The notes: a model not told the origin generated them from the letters alone. A stretch of 6,018 bases of DNA from an uncultured Bacilli bacterium (GCA_910576925.1 CAJTKB010000049.1:1-6018), one strand, 5' to 3'; positions 1 through 6,018 are shown, counted from the first letter of the stretch. Numbers and translations are program-made.

Positions 1-5
1 TTTTG

Positions 6-41
6 AGACATTTTCAAATACTAACACTTAAGACATTATCA
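6..41. repeat. Two copies of AGACATTnTCA, 25 bp apart
   Basis: AGACATTTTCA (6-16) and AGACATTATCA (31-41) match at 10 of 11 positions and start exactly 25 bp apart; both are followed by an A/T-rich stretch. Spaced short direct repeats near a boundary are seen at the ends of some insertion sequences (for example IS21-type ends carry several transposase-binding repeats), and also at regulator-binding sites. Only two copies are visible and the left flank is cut off, so the nature of the repeat is inference. Confidence 0.4.
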
Positions 42-82
42 TAAATTAATCATACTTTTTTTCTCAAATTATAGCAAACTAC

Positions 83-111
83 TTTACAAAATGCAAAAAA
101 TCTGATATAAT
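83..111 (+). promoter_or_regulatory. Sigma-A-type promoter with extended -10 for the three-gene + strand operon
   Basis: The -35 box TTTACA (83-88) and a perfect -10 box TATAAT (106-111) are separated by the optimal 17 bp. A TG at 103-104 makes an extended -10 (TGATATAAT). The predicted transcription start is near 118, leaving a short 5' leader of about 22 nt before the ATG at 140. There is no room for a riboswitch or attenuator. Confidence 0.85.
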
Positions 112-124
112 GTGTACCTAATAA

Positions 125-132
125 GAGGGGGT
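125..132 (+). promoter_or_regulatory. G-rich ribosome binding site of the first transglutaminase-like gene
   Basis: GAGGGGGT ends 7 nt before the ATG at 140. It is a G-rich variant of the usual AGGAGG core, and the second gene has a similar one (GTGGGG, about 1108-1113). The placement supports 140 as the start. Confidence 0.65.
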
Positions 133-139
133 AATACTT

Positions 140-1090
140 ATGGATTTATTAGCAATGATGCAAAAAGAAATTGAAGAACTTCAATTAGTAGATAAAGTAG
201 CTATTAAAGATCATATTTATCGTAGAACTGGGGAAATATTTAAATATGATCCAGCTTGGACATTTGCTTCTGATGAAAGAGAAAAACTAAGACAAAAGCG
301 TGTTGATATAAGAAATATCTCAGATTTATATATTACTTGTTATTCTTGGGCTTATATGTTTAAAGATTTATTGGCTTCCTTTCTTATTCCTGCTGTAGTT
401 AAAATAAAAGATGATCATGCTTATGTAGAATCATATATATACGGAGAAACCTATTTTAGTGATTTAATGTTAAATTTAGAAGATATAAAAAGAATAAAAT
501 TTGGCATGAAAAGTATTCATAATTTTCGATTAACAAATAATAAACTTTATCAAGCAAGTAATAGTATTAATATAAATAACTCAAGTGATACAAATTCATT
601 TAATACAGAAATACTTCTAGAACAGTTTAAGCAAAGATTAGATAATTTAAAATCAAAAATGAATTATGATCAATATGTTTATCAAACTTTTAAAATAGCA
701 GAAATTTTTATAAATAATTTCTTTTCAAAACCAAATATTGGTTTTATTTCAGGAATAAAGTTTATTTGTCATTTACTACAGACTTTTATATCAAACAATT
801 ATGCACCTTATAATACTCACTTTTTTGATGTTGAAAGGGGTGTTTATAAAGAAATTTATTCTATTCCTTTAAATGAAAATATTAAGTATTTTGCTTATGA
901 ACAAAATGATGATGGTATATATAAGCTACATGAGGTTTCTAAAGAAACTATAGATTCATATATGAATACATTTTATTCTATGCGTTCTTATAATCTAGTA
1001 CTTCAGAAAAAAGCGCAATTTAATCGCAAAGAAGTAACAAAACCAATATTTATGACAAAAGATGAATATATTAAAATAAAGAAAAAATAA
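140..1090 (+). CDS. Transglutaminase-like (Cys-His-Asp) protein of unknown role, paralog 1
   Basis: This 316-residue protein is not one I can name. Its N-terminal half carries an ordered Cys-His-Asp set: C67 at the start of a helix (ITCYSWAYMFKDLL), H93 in DDHAYVES on a predicted strand, and D108 in YFSDLM on the next strand. That order and spacing match the transglutaminase-like/papain fold, in which Cys heads a helix, His sits in an 'HAW/HAY' strand and Asp follows the next strand. Upstream is a conserved RRTGEIFKYDP block (28-38). The C-terminal half (about 155-275) has NIGFISGI (199-206) and HFFD (227-230), both conserved in the next gene. The tail (about 285-316) is Lys-rich. No signal peptide or membrane segment is seen, so it is probably cytoplasmic. 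It is first in a three-gene operon, with its own promoter and ribosome site. Possible activities (peptidase, amidase, deamidase, cross-linking) cannot be separated from sequence alone. The gene is certain; the fold is a reasoned inference. Confidence 0.8.
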   Translation: MDLLAMMQKEIEELQLVDKVAIKDHIYRRTGEIFKYDPAWTFASDEREKLRQKRVDIRNISDLYITCYSWAYMFKDLLASFLIPAVVKIKDDHAYVESYIYGETYFSDLMLNLEDIKRIKFGMKSIHNFRLTNNKLYQASNSININNSSDTNSFNTEILLEQFKQRLDNLKSKMNYDQYVYQTFKIAEIFINNFFSKPNIGFISGIKFICHLLQTFISNNYAPYNTHFFDVERGVYKEIYSIPLNENIKYFAYEQNDDGIYKLHEVSKETIDSYMNTFYSMRSYNLVLQKKAQFNRKEVTKPIFMTKDEYIKIKKK

Positions 1091-1118
1091 TAAGCAAATT
1101 ATTTTTAGTGGGGTTTTT

Positions 1119-2009
1119 ATGAATATATTAGAAATGTTAAAAAATGAAATCAAAAGTTTAAAAATAAATGATAAATATAAAATAGCGCGATATCTTTATA
1201 TTAGAACAGGCGAAATTTTTAATTATGATCCAATATATGTATTTTCGCCTGAAGAAATAAAAGATCTTATAAAGAAAAAAAGAATTAATAGTAGAATGGT
1301 TACATCTTTTGATATTGTCTGCTTTGCTTGGACACATTTATATGCAGAATTATTAAAAAACTTTAATATTGATTATCAAATCATAATGAATGATAAACAT
1401 TCAGCTATTATTGTTATTATTGATAATAAGTTGTTTTTGGCAGATCTGACTAATAGAAATATAGATATATCAGGAATCAAATTTGGTAGAAAAATTCAAA
1501 ACTTTTATCAGCTTTCAAAGAATCCAAATGAAAAAAAATTCAGCTTTGAACAAATAGATAATGAGATTTATATTAAGGGAATTCAATTAGAAAAAGTTAT
1601 TAGCAAATTAAAATATAAGACTAATGCTTTAAAGGATAAAATGTCAATAGATGAATATAACTATTTTATTTTAAATTTAATACAAAAAATAGTTAATATA
1701 CCAAGAGAAAATATTGGTTTTATGAGCGGAATAGTATTTATATCTGAATTAATAAAAGAGTTTGGAATTAATAATAGTGCGTTTCACAACATCCATTTTT
1801 TTGATATAGAAAAGAAAATATTTATTGATGTTTATGAAACTTCTATAAATGATTCTAGTCATTATTTTGCTTATCAAATGCAAAATAAAAATTATAAGTT
1901 ACAAGAAATATCAAAAGAAGAAGTTATGGACTTTTATAATCAATATTTATTTAATGAAAATTCTACTTTGACAGATAATTCATTTGTAAAAGGCCCTAAA
2001 AAGATATAG
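1119..2009 (+). CDS. Transglutaminase-like (Cys-His-Asp) protein of unknown role, paralog 2
   Basis: This 296-residue protein aligns with the preceding gene over its whole length, with roughly a third or more identity by eye and few gaps. The putative catalytic set is preserved at equivalent positions: C68 (IVCFAWTHLYAELL), H94 (DKHSAII) and D109 (LFLADLT). The N-terminal block IRTGEIFNYDP (28-38), the NIGFMSGI block (198-205) and HFFD (226-229) are also kept. It lacks the Lys-rich tail of paralog 1 and ends in a short polar extension. The gene starts 28 nt after its neighbour's stop, with GTGGGG as a modest ribosome site, so it is cotranscribed. No secretion signal or membrane segment is visible. 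Retention of all three putative catalytic residues in both copies suggests both are active, perhaps on different substrates or as a heterodimer; that is inference. Confidence 0.8.
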   Translation: MNILEMLKNEIKSLKINDKYKIARYLYIRTGEIFNYDPIYVFSPEEIKDLIKKKRINSRMVTSFDIVCFAWTHLYAELLKNFNIDYQIIMNDKHSAIIVIIDNKLFLADLTNRNIDISGIKFGRKIQNFYQLSKNPNEKKFSFEQIDNEIYIKGIQLEKVISKLKYKTNALKDKMSIDEYNYFILNLIQKIVNIPRENIGFMSGIVFISELIKEFGINNSAFHNIHFFDIEKKIFIDVYETSINDSSHYFAYQMQNKNYKLQEISKEEVMDFYNQYLFNENSTLTDNSFVKGPKKI

Positions 2010-2030
2010 CTTTATTTATATAGATTTTAA

Positions 2031-2037
2031 AAAGGAG
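2031..2037 (+). promoter_or_regulatory. Strong ribosome binding site of the metallopeptidase-like gene
   Basis: AAAGGAG lies 9 nt before the ATG at 2047. It is closer to consensus than the sites of the two upstream genes, so this product may be translated more strongly from the shared mRNA. Confidence 0.7.
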
Positions 2038-2046
2038 AAATTATAT

Positions 2047-2991
2047 ATGAAAATTGATCAAAGTCTTTTAAATACAATTTATGATAAATTTAATTCTTTT
2101 AATATAGATCCATATTTATTACAAAATCATAAAGATTTATTCAATTTATTTTATATGGTGGATACAATGACTGATTGGAATAATTATAGTGATCTATCTC
2201 CGTTACAAAAACAATTTTCAAAAAAAGCGACATTGCGCCTAGCAAGTAAATTTTTATATTCATTAAACTCGCAGTATAAAACAAAATTTATAATAGATTA
2301 TGCTAAAAATAAATTGACACAGGTTAATATCACATCTGGAAAATATATCAGGGATCTTTCATTAAATTGTTATGAAATATTTTATCCCAATGATTCTAAC
2401 ATAAATGATTTTTCTGCGTTAATTCATGAATATATTCACCATCTTGCTGCTAAATTTCCAAAATTAAAAAATGATACATCAAGTTATAATGTATACTCAG
2501 AGACATTAAGTATATTAGGTGAATTAAAAAGTCTGGATTTTTTAGAACAATATGGTTTCCCAATAACCCAAATAAATATATATAAATCTTACATAAGAAA
2601 ATTACATCAAAATAATCTTAATAGTTTTCTATTTGCCGAACCTTTATTAGATATATATCTTTCTGGACAAAAATTAAATGAAGAAATAATAAATGAATTG
2701 CTAAATTCAAACTCACAGTATAAATTAATAGGAAAATATGGAGTGATTAATAATATTTATCGTTTAATAGAAGATGATTTAGCACATTCCTTATCCTATA
2801 AACATCCATTAGGAATGATTAAAGCTGCTAGCATGCATCAAGACAGAATATCTAATAAAGATTTTTCAAAACTGATTGATACAATAAACTTAATGGAGAT
2901 CAATGATTTTGAAATGATGCTGCCACAAAAAAGCAAGATAGAACTTGCTAATGATACAATAAAGGAATTCAGTTTTAAAAAAGTGAGATAG
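2047..2991 (+). CDS. Putative compact zinc metallopeptidase (HExxH gluzincin, M3-like)
   Basis: This 314-residue protein contains LIHEYIHH: H127 and H131 are the expected zinc ligands and E128 the general base. The segment YSETLSILGE follows, placing E152 25 residues after H127, where M3-family peptidases (oligoendopeptidase F, thimet oligopeptidase) carry their third ligand in an E..S...E helix. A later block, LSYKHPLGMIKAA (249-261), resembles the Tyr-rich helix near the C-terminal end of the M3 active site. M3 enzymes are usually about 600 residues, so this would be a reduced version or a separate gluzincin family. The first 120 residues are mostly helical and I do not recognise them. No signal peptide or membrane segment is seen, so cytoplasmic action is likely. 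It is the last gene of the operon, 37 nt after the second transglutaminase-like gene. The metallopeptidase class is well supported; the M3 relationship and substrate are inference. Confidence 0.78.
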   Translation: MKIDQSLLNTIYDKFNSFNIDPYLLQNHKDLFNLFYMVDTMTDWNNYSDLSPLQKQFSKKATLRLASKFLYSLNSQYKTKFIIDYAKNKLTQVNITSGKYIRDLSLNCYEIFYPNDSNINDFSALIHEYIHHLAAKFPKLKNDTSSYNVYSETLSILGELKSLDFLEQYGFPITQINIYKSYIRKLHQNNLNSFLFAEPLLDIYLSGQKLNEEIINELLNSNSQYKLIGKYGVINNIYRLIEDDLAHSLSYKHPLGMIKAASMHQDRISNKDFSKLIDTINLMEINDFEMMLPQKSKIELANDTIKEFSFKKVR

Positions 2992-3004
2992 TAACAAGTA
3001 CTAT
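2988..3004 (-). terminator. Weak hairpin between convergent operons, possible terminator
   Basis: ATAGTA (2988-2993) and TACTAT (2999-3004) form a perfect 6-bp stem with a 5-nt loop, overlapping the stop codon of the + strand operon. Read on the - strand, the stem is followed after 5 nt by six T residues (2982-2977), which would suit termination of the fmt operon. On the + strand only scattered T-rich sequence follows. The stem is short and A/T-rich, so the call is tentative. Confidence 0.3.
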
Positions 3005-3010
3005 TACAAT

Positions 3011-3742
3011 TTAGTTCATTTTTAGTTTTTCTATACTTCCAAACTTTGAATAGGATAATGTTAATTTATAATCTGTGATAGTCTGATTAAAATATTTGAA
3101 GTAATTAGTCATATCCATATCTATTTCATAAACTCTACCTTGTTCATCTACTTTTGCAATAATCTTATTAGTATTATCATCAAGATCTGTCTCTTCATTA
3201 TTAAATATTCTTAACATTGAACTTGTACTTATTTCGTAATTATAATCTTTAGATTCATTATCTAAGTATTCTACAAAAGAAGTGTATGTTGCACTAGAAA
3301 ACAATTTATTTAAATTTGTACTATTTATTAATATTTCAAAGTCAATGGGAGATGAAGTAGGATTATATTCTAATGTATTAGGATTTTTCAAATAATAAAT
3401 ATCATCATTTGCATAATATTTTGCTGCTTTTTCTCCACTCATCATAAATTCTATTGTATTATTAAATCTATCTCCTTCATAAATTGTTGTAATATTATTA
3501 ACTGTTTTTTTATAAACAAAATGGTAATTATTTTTGCTAATATCATTTAGTTTGAAACTGTGATTATAACCTGAATTAAATCTGGTTAATTGCTTACTAT
3601 TTTTACTATTAGCTCCTCTTAAAAGTACTACTATAAATATGAAAAATATAATATAAAATATAAAGAAGAATAGTTGTTTTGTATTAGAGCTACCTTGTAA
3701 TAATTCATCTCTGTTGTTATTTTCATTATTCTTTCTACTCAT
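3011..3742 (-). CDS. Single-pass membrane protein with extracytoplasmic domain, unknown function
   Basis: This 243-residue protein has a polar, Asn/Arg/Lys-containing N-terminus (1-23), one strongly hydrophobic segment (about 24-41, FFFIFYIIFFIFIVVLL) and a hydrophilic remainder of about 200 residues. There is no lipobox Cys after the hydrophobic segment, so it is an uncleaved signal-anchor protein rather than a lipoprotein. The positively charged side would stay in the cytoplasm and the C-terminal domain would face outside. That domain alternates short predicted strands (HFVYKKT, TTIYEG, DIYYLKN, KIIAKVDE, RVYEIDMDM, YKLTLSYSKFG), suggesting a beta-rich fold similar in style to lipoprotein-type binding domains; I cannot name a family. 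The start overlaps the end of fmt by 8 nt, and AGGAGA (3753-3748) lies 5 nt upstream of the ATG, which fixes the start. It is the last gene of the - strand operon. Confidence 0.75.
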   Translation of the reverse strand: MSRKNNENNNRDELLQGSSNTKQLFFFIFYIIFFIFIVVLLRGANSKNSKQLTRFNSGYNHSFKLNDISKNNYHFVYKKTVNNITTIYEGDRFNNTIEFMMSGEKAAKYYANDDIYYLKNPNTLEYNPTSSPIDFEILINSTNLNKLFSSATYTSFVEYLDNESKDYNYEISTSSMLRIFNNEETDLDDNTNKIIAKVDEQGRVYEIDMDMTNYFKYFNQTITDYKLTLSYSKFGSIEKLKMN

Positions 3743-4664
3743 AAATTTCTCCTATTAAATTATCTTTACATCCTCTTATATAATCTTTAGCGAGCATTTT
3801 CTTTTTACCTTCTAATTGAAGAGAAGTGATAACATAGATAAAGTCTTTAGTATTTACTCCTATTCCATCTTTATATAATTTTACTATTTCGCCAGGAATT
3901 CCTTTAGCTTTATCGTTTGTAATATATCCATCATAAATTTTTACTATCTTTTTATTTAGTTTAGTATAACAAGCAGGTGTTGGGGATAGTGCTCTTACTT
4001 TATTAAATACTTCTTTACAGCTTTTTGAAAAATCAAGATGTTCTTCTTCTCTTTTAATATTATAAGCATATATTACTTCTTTTTCGTCCTGTTTTATTCT
4101 TTCGTTTGTCTTGTTAAAAATACTAGGCAGAGTTTTATTTAATAAGTCTCTTCCTAAAATACTTAATTTATTTGTTAATGTTTCTAAATTATCAGAATCA
4201 TCTATTTTTAGGCTTTCTTGTTTTATGATATCTCCATTATCCATTAATTTATCCATATACATAATAGTAATTCCAGTTTCAGAATCACCATTTATTATAG
4301 CTCTTTGAATAGGAGCTCCTCCTCTATACTTAGGAAGAAGAGAGGCGTGTACATTAATACATCCATATTCTGGATAATTTAATATTTCTTCTGGTATTAT
4401 TTGTCCATAAGCACAAGTTATTATTATATCTGGTTCAAGTAATAAAATATCATTATACTCTTTTTTTATGTTTTCTATTCTTAAAAGATTTAAGTTATTA
4501 TTAAGTGCAAAATTAGATATAGGAGAAGGTGTTATTACCTGTTTTCTTCCTACTCTTTTATCTGGTTGACTAACTACTCCTACAATTTCATATTCTGAAT
4601 TATTATATAAACTTTCTAATACTGGAACACTGAAGTCTGGCGTTCCCATAAATACTATTTTCAT
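3735..4664 (-). CDS. fmt: Methionyl-tRNA formyltransferase
   Basis: The enzyme transfers a formyl group from 10-formyltetrahydrofolate to the methionine on initiator tRNA, giving the fMet-tRNA used to start bacterial translation in the cytoplasm. The 309-residue length is normal for the family. The N-terminal Rossmann-like domain opens with MKIVFMGTPDFSVPVLESL. The folate/catalytic signature follows: N104 and H106 in INVHASLLPKYRGGAPIQ, and D142 in MDNGD, equivalent to the Asn-His-Asp catalytic trio of the E. coli enzyme. The C-terminal OB-like tRNA-binding domain starts near residue 205 and includes the ALSPTPACYT block (225-234) and the conserved LEGKKKM (284-290). The start is the ATG in an ATGA overlap with the upstream gene, preceded by an AAAAGGAA ribosome site about 10 nt away. 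The neighbours are unusual: not def, priA or rsmB, but two uncharacterised membrane proteins. Confidence 0.97.
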   Translation of the reverse strand: MKIVFMGTPDFSVPVLESLYNNSEYEIVGVVSQPDKRVGRKQVITPSPISNFALNNNLNLLRIENIKKEYNDILLLEPDIIITCAYGQIIPEEILNYPEYGCINVHASLLPKYRGGAPIQRAIINGDSETGITIMYMDKLMDNGDIIKQESLKIDDSDNLETLTNKLSILGRDLLNKTLPSIFNKTNERIKQDEKEVIYAYNIKREEEHLDFSKSCKEVFNKVRALSPTPACYTKLNKKIVKIYDGYITNDKAKGIPGEIVKLYKDGIGVNTKDFIYVITSLQLEGKKKMLAKDYIRGCKDNLIGEIYE

Positions 4665-5863
4665 ATTGCACCAATTCCTTTTATGATAAGTAATACAACA
4701 ACTATTACTATTAATATCAATAATAGTAACATAAAGATGGATATAAAACCATAAGTATTGCTTACTTTTTTTGTTTCTTGAGTATTTTTTTGTTCTAGAC
4801 TTGTATCACTTTCTTCTATTATTATTGTTTCATAATTATTATTTGTTATATTTATATTACATAGTTCTTGATATCTTGGAAGAGATAAATATTCTAAGTA
4901 AAGTGGCAAAATATCATTATCAAGCTCATAGGAACTATAGCGGGATTCCATAATCATAGAAATAGAATTTTCTATATCTAAATCCTTAGATCCTTCTATT
5001 ATTTCTTCTATATTTTTTAAATAATTTTTATTTATATAACTTCTTTTTATAAAAGCTATAATACCATTACTATTATTTATATTCTCTTCTGTTAAAACAT
5101 TATATAAATTGTTAACTATTATATTTTCTTCTTCTTTTGTAAGATGCTTATTTTTTATATATGTTTTCATATTTGATATTATTGTATTAATATCTTTTGT
5201 GTAGAAACAACTCTTATTATAACAATCCTTTGCAAATATTTGTGAGGTTGCTATTTTTTCTAAATAGTCTGGACCTAGTATTGCATAGTATGATGCTACA
5301 ACAAAATTATCAGTTATGTCACTTTTTACTCTTTTAATAATATCTTTATTTTCATATTTTTTTAGTATCGAATTTACTTCATCTAATCTAGAATCTAGAA
5401 TAAACCCCTCTTTTTTGATACCAGAAAAGTCTATTTCATTTGATGAGCAGCTTGAAAATCCATAGTAGAAGTACCCTTCTACTATATATTTTTTATATAT
5501 ATATCTAAGTATTTTCTCCTTATTTTCTGAAGTTTTATGATTACTTAATTCTAATATTTTAAGACAAATATTTGCAAGTGTTTTATTAATCCCTTTAGTT
5601 ATATCTTGATATGATGATATTCTTTTAAATAATCTTCTTAGCTGACTAACATATTCTTCTATATATTTTTCAGAATTAATTATAATATCATATTTAATAA
5701 TAGAATCTAATAATAAAAACAAGGCATACTTATCGTCAAAATAATAGTTATTATCAAGTGTCATAGGAATATTAATATTTTTATAGCGATTATTAACAGT
5801 TATTTCTGAGATTAATCTCTTTACATCATCTCTTTCTATTATTTTATAAAATAGCCTTTCCAC
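4661..5863 (-). CDS. Tail-anchored membrane protein with large cytoplasmic domain, unknown function
   Basis: This 400-residue protein has no N-terminal signal. It ends with one very hydrophobic segment (about 372-395, rich in Leu/Ile/Val) and a five-residue tail, so it looks tail-anchored with the bulk in the cytoplasm. Residues 1-125 are mostly helical. A central block (about 130-205) reads YFYYGFSS, then IKKEGF, then DITDNFVVASYYA and GPDYL. This layout recalls ADP-ribosyltransferase-like folds (a His-Gly-Thr/Ser strand, a Gly turn, a T-D strand, then 'A..YA'), but the expected His is Tyr here (Y134), so activity is doubtful. Residues 215-335 are helical and charged, and a Thr/Gln/Glu/Lys-rich linker (about 345-370) precedes the anchor. 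The GTG start is supported by AAGGGGTG (5878-5871), 7 nt upstream. It is first in the fmt operon and its TGA overlaps the fmt ATG. The family is not recognised. Confidence 0.78.
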   Translation of the reverse strand: MERLFYKIIERDDVKRLISEITVNNRYKNINIPMTLDNNYYFDDKYALFLLLDSIIKYDIIINSEKYIEEYVSQLRRLFKRISSYQDITKGINKTLANICLKILELSNHKTSENKEKILRYIYKKYIVEGYFYYGFSSCSSNEIDFSGIKKEGFILDSRLDEVNSILKKYENKDIIKRVKSDITDNFVVASYYAILGPDYLEKIATSQIFAKDCYNKSCFYTKDINTIISNMKTYIKNKHLTKEEENIIVNNLYNVLTEENINNSNGIIAFIKRSYINKNYLKNIEEIIEGSKDLDIENSISMIMESRYSSYELDNDILPLYLEYLSLPRYQELCNINITNNNYETIIIEESDTSLEQKNTQETKKVSNTYGFISIFMLLLLILIVIVVVLLIIKGIGAI

Positions 5864-5870
5864 AAATAGT

Positions 5871-5878
5871 CACCCCTT
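5871..5878 (-). promoter_or_regulatory. Ribosome binding site that decides the GTG start
   Basis: On the - strand, AAGGGGTG sits 7 nt before the GTG at 5863-5861. No ATG in frame lies at a comparable distance, so GTG is the likely start. Confidence 0.7.
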
Positions 5879-5898
5879 ATCTTATATTATTATAATTA

Positions 5899-5907
5899 AT
5901 TATATCA
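5899..5907 (-). promoter_or_regulatory. Extended -10 promoter of the fmt operon
   Basis: On the - strand, TGATATAAT (5907-5899) contains a perfect TATAAT preceded by TGA, the same nine bases as the extended -10 of the other operon. No good -35 box occurs at 16-18 bp (the sequence there is TATCTC-like), consistent with extended -10 promoters, which depend less on a -35. The predicted start, near 5892, leaves a leader of about 30 nt. A second TATAAT (5894-5889) lies too close to the ribosome site to be preferred. Confidence 0.6.
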
Positions 5908-5937
5908 TAAATATAGATAAAGAGATATAAAAAATTA

Positions 5938-5963
5938 TTAATAAATCAGCTTAATAAATCAGC
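5938..5963. repeat. Perfect 13-bp tandem duplication
   Basis: TTAATAAATCAGC occurs twice with no spacer (5938-5950 and 5951-5963). It lies upstream of the fmt-operon promoter, in non-coding sequence. It may be a simple slippage duplication or a pair of adjacent protein-binding sites. Confidence 0.85.
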
Positions 5964-5975
5964 ACTGAACTGCAA

Positions 5976-6018
5976 AAGTAAATGCAACCCTAAAAAGACT
6001 ATATAGTTGCAGTAACTT
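5976..6018. repeat. Imperfect 13-bp inverted repeat at the window end
   Basis: AAGTAAATGCAAC (5976-5988) and GTTGCAGTAACTT (6006-6018) pair at 11 of 13 positions around a 17-nt loop. The inner TGCAAC/GTTGCA arms are perfect, and TA/TA in the loop could extend the stem past a 2-nt bulge. No T-run follows on the - strand, and the + strand side is cut off by the window end. It could be a terminator of a gene to the right, a mobile-element end or an operator. Confidence 0.5.

Noticed and set aside
140..2009. The two paralogs as one gene split by a frameshift
   Set aside because: Each aligns with the other over its full length, with its own start, ribosome site and complete motif set, so they are a duplication and not fragments.
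3611..3680. Lipoprotein signal peptide in the 243-aa protein
   Set aside because: No Cys follows the hydrophobic segment, so no lipobox is present; a signal anchor fits better.
4111..4308. + strand open frame of 65 codons
   Set aside because: It lies entirely opposite the conserved fmt gene, has no ribosome site, and its composition is that of an antisense shadow.
4771..4953. + strand open frame of 60 codons with a hydrophobic stretch
   Set aside because: It is antisense to the C-terminal part of the 400-aa gene. The hydrophobic run arises from the complement of polar Asn/Lys/Glu codons, and there is no ribosome site.
1..6018. Mycoplasma-type code with TGA read as Trp
   Set aside because: All Trp codons in the genes are TGG, and TGA is used as the stop of the 4661-5863 gene in an ATGA overlap.
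5864..6018. tRNA, riboswitch or small gene in the right-hand non-coding stretch
   Set aside because: There is no cloverleaf, no conserved riboswitch core, and no open frame with a ribosome site; only promoter and repeats are supportable.

Overview
The window is very AT-rich, well under 30% G+C by eye. It reads with the standard bacterial code: TGG encodes Trp in several genes, and TGA is a genuine stop at the end of the 4661-5863 gene. Strong Shine-Dalgarno sequences, sigma-A-type promoters and Lys/Asn/Ile/Tyr-rich proteins point to a low-GC Firmicute, perhaps an uncultured gut Bacilli/Mollicutes-related lineage. That taxonomic placement is inference. Only one gene, fmt, has a firmly recognisable housekeeping function.

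Left half (1-2991, + strand): a good extended -10 promoter (83-111) drives a tight three-gene operon. The first two genes (140-1090 and 1119-2009) are full-length paralogs. Each has an N-terminal Cys...His...Asp series typical of transglutaminase-like/papain-fold cysteine enzymes, and a second conserved C-terminal half of unknown function. The third gene (2047-2991) encodes a compact HExxH zinc-peptidase-like protein with a second Glu ligand, as in M3-type gluzincins, but about half the usual M3 length. None has a visible signal peptide or membrane segment. Together they look like an accessory, cytoplasmic cysteine-enzyme plus metallopeptidase cassette that I cannot assign to a named system. 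A repeat at the extreme left edge (6-41) may be part of a mobile-element end.

Right half (3011-5863, - strand): a convergent operon of three overlapping genes. Transcription order is a 400-aa tail-anchored protein (GTG start), then fmt (methionyl-tRNA formyltransferase), then a 243-aa protein with one N-terminal membrane segment and a probable extracytoplasmic domain. Overlaps of 4 and 8 nt indicate translational coupling. A candidate extended -10 promoter lies at 5899-5907.

The two operons converge with 19 nt between their stop codons, where there is one weak hairpin. The right end (5908-6018) is non-coding. It holds a perfect 13-bp tandem duplication and an imperfect inverted repeat reaching the last base. 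No tRNA, rRNA, CRISPR array or riboswitch was recognised.
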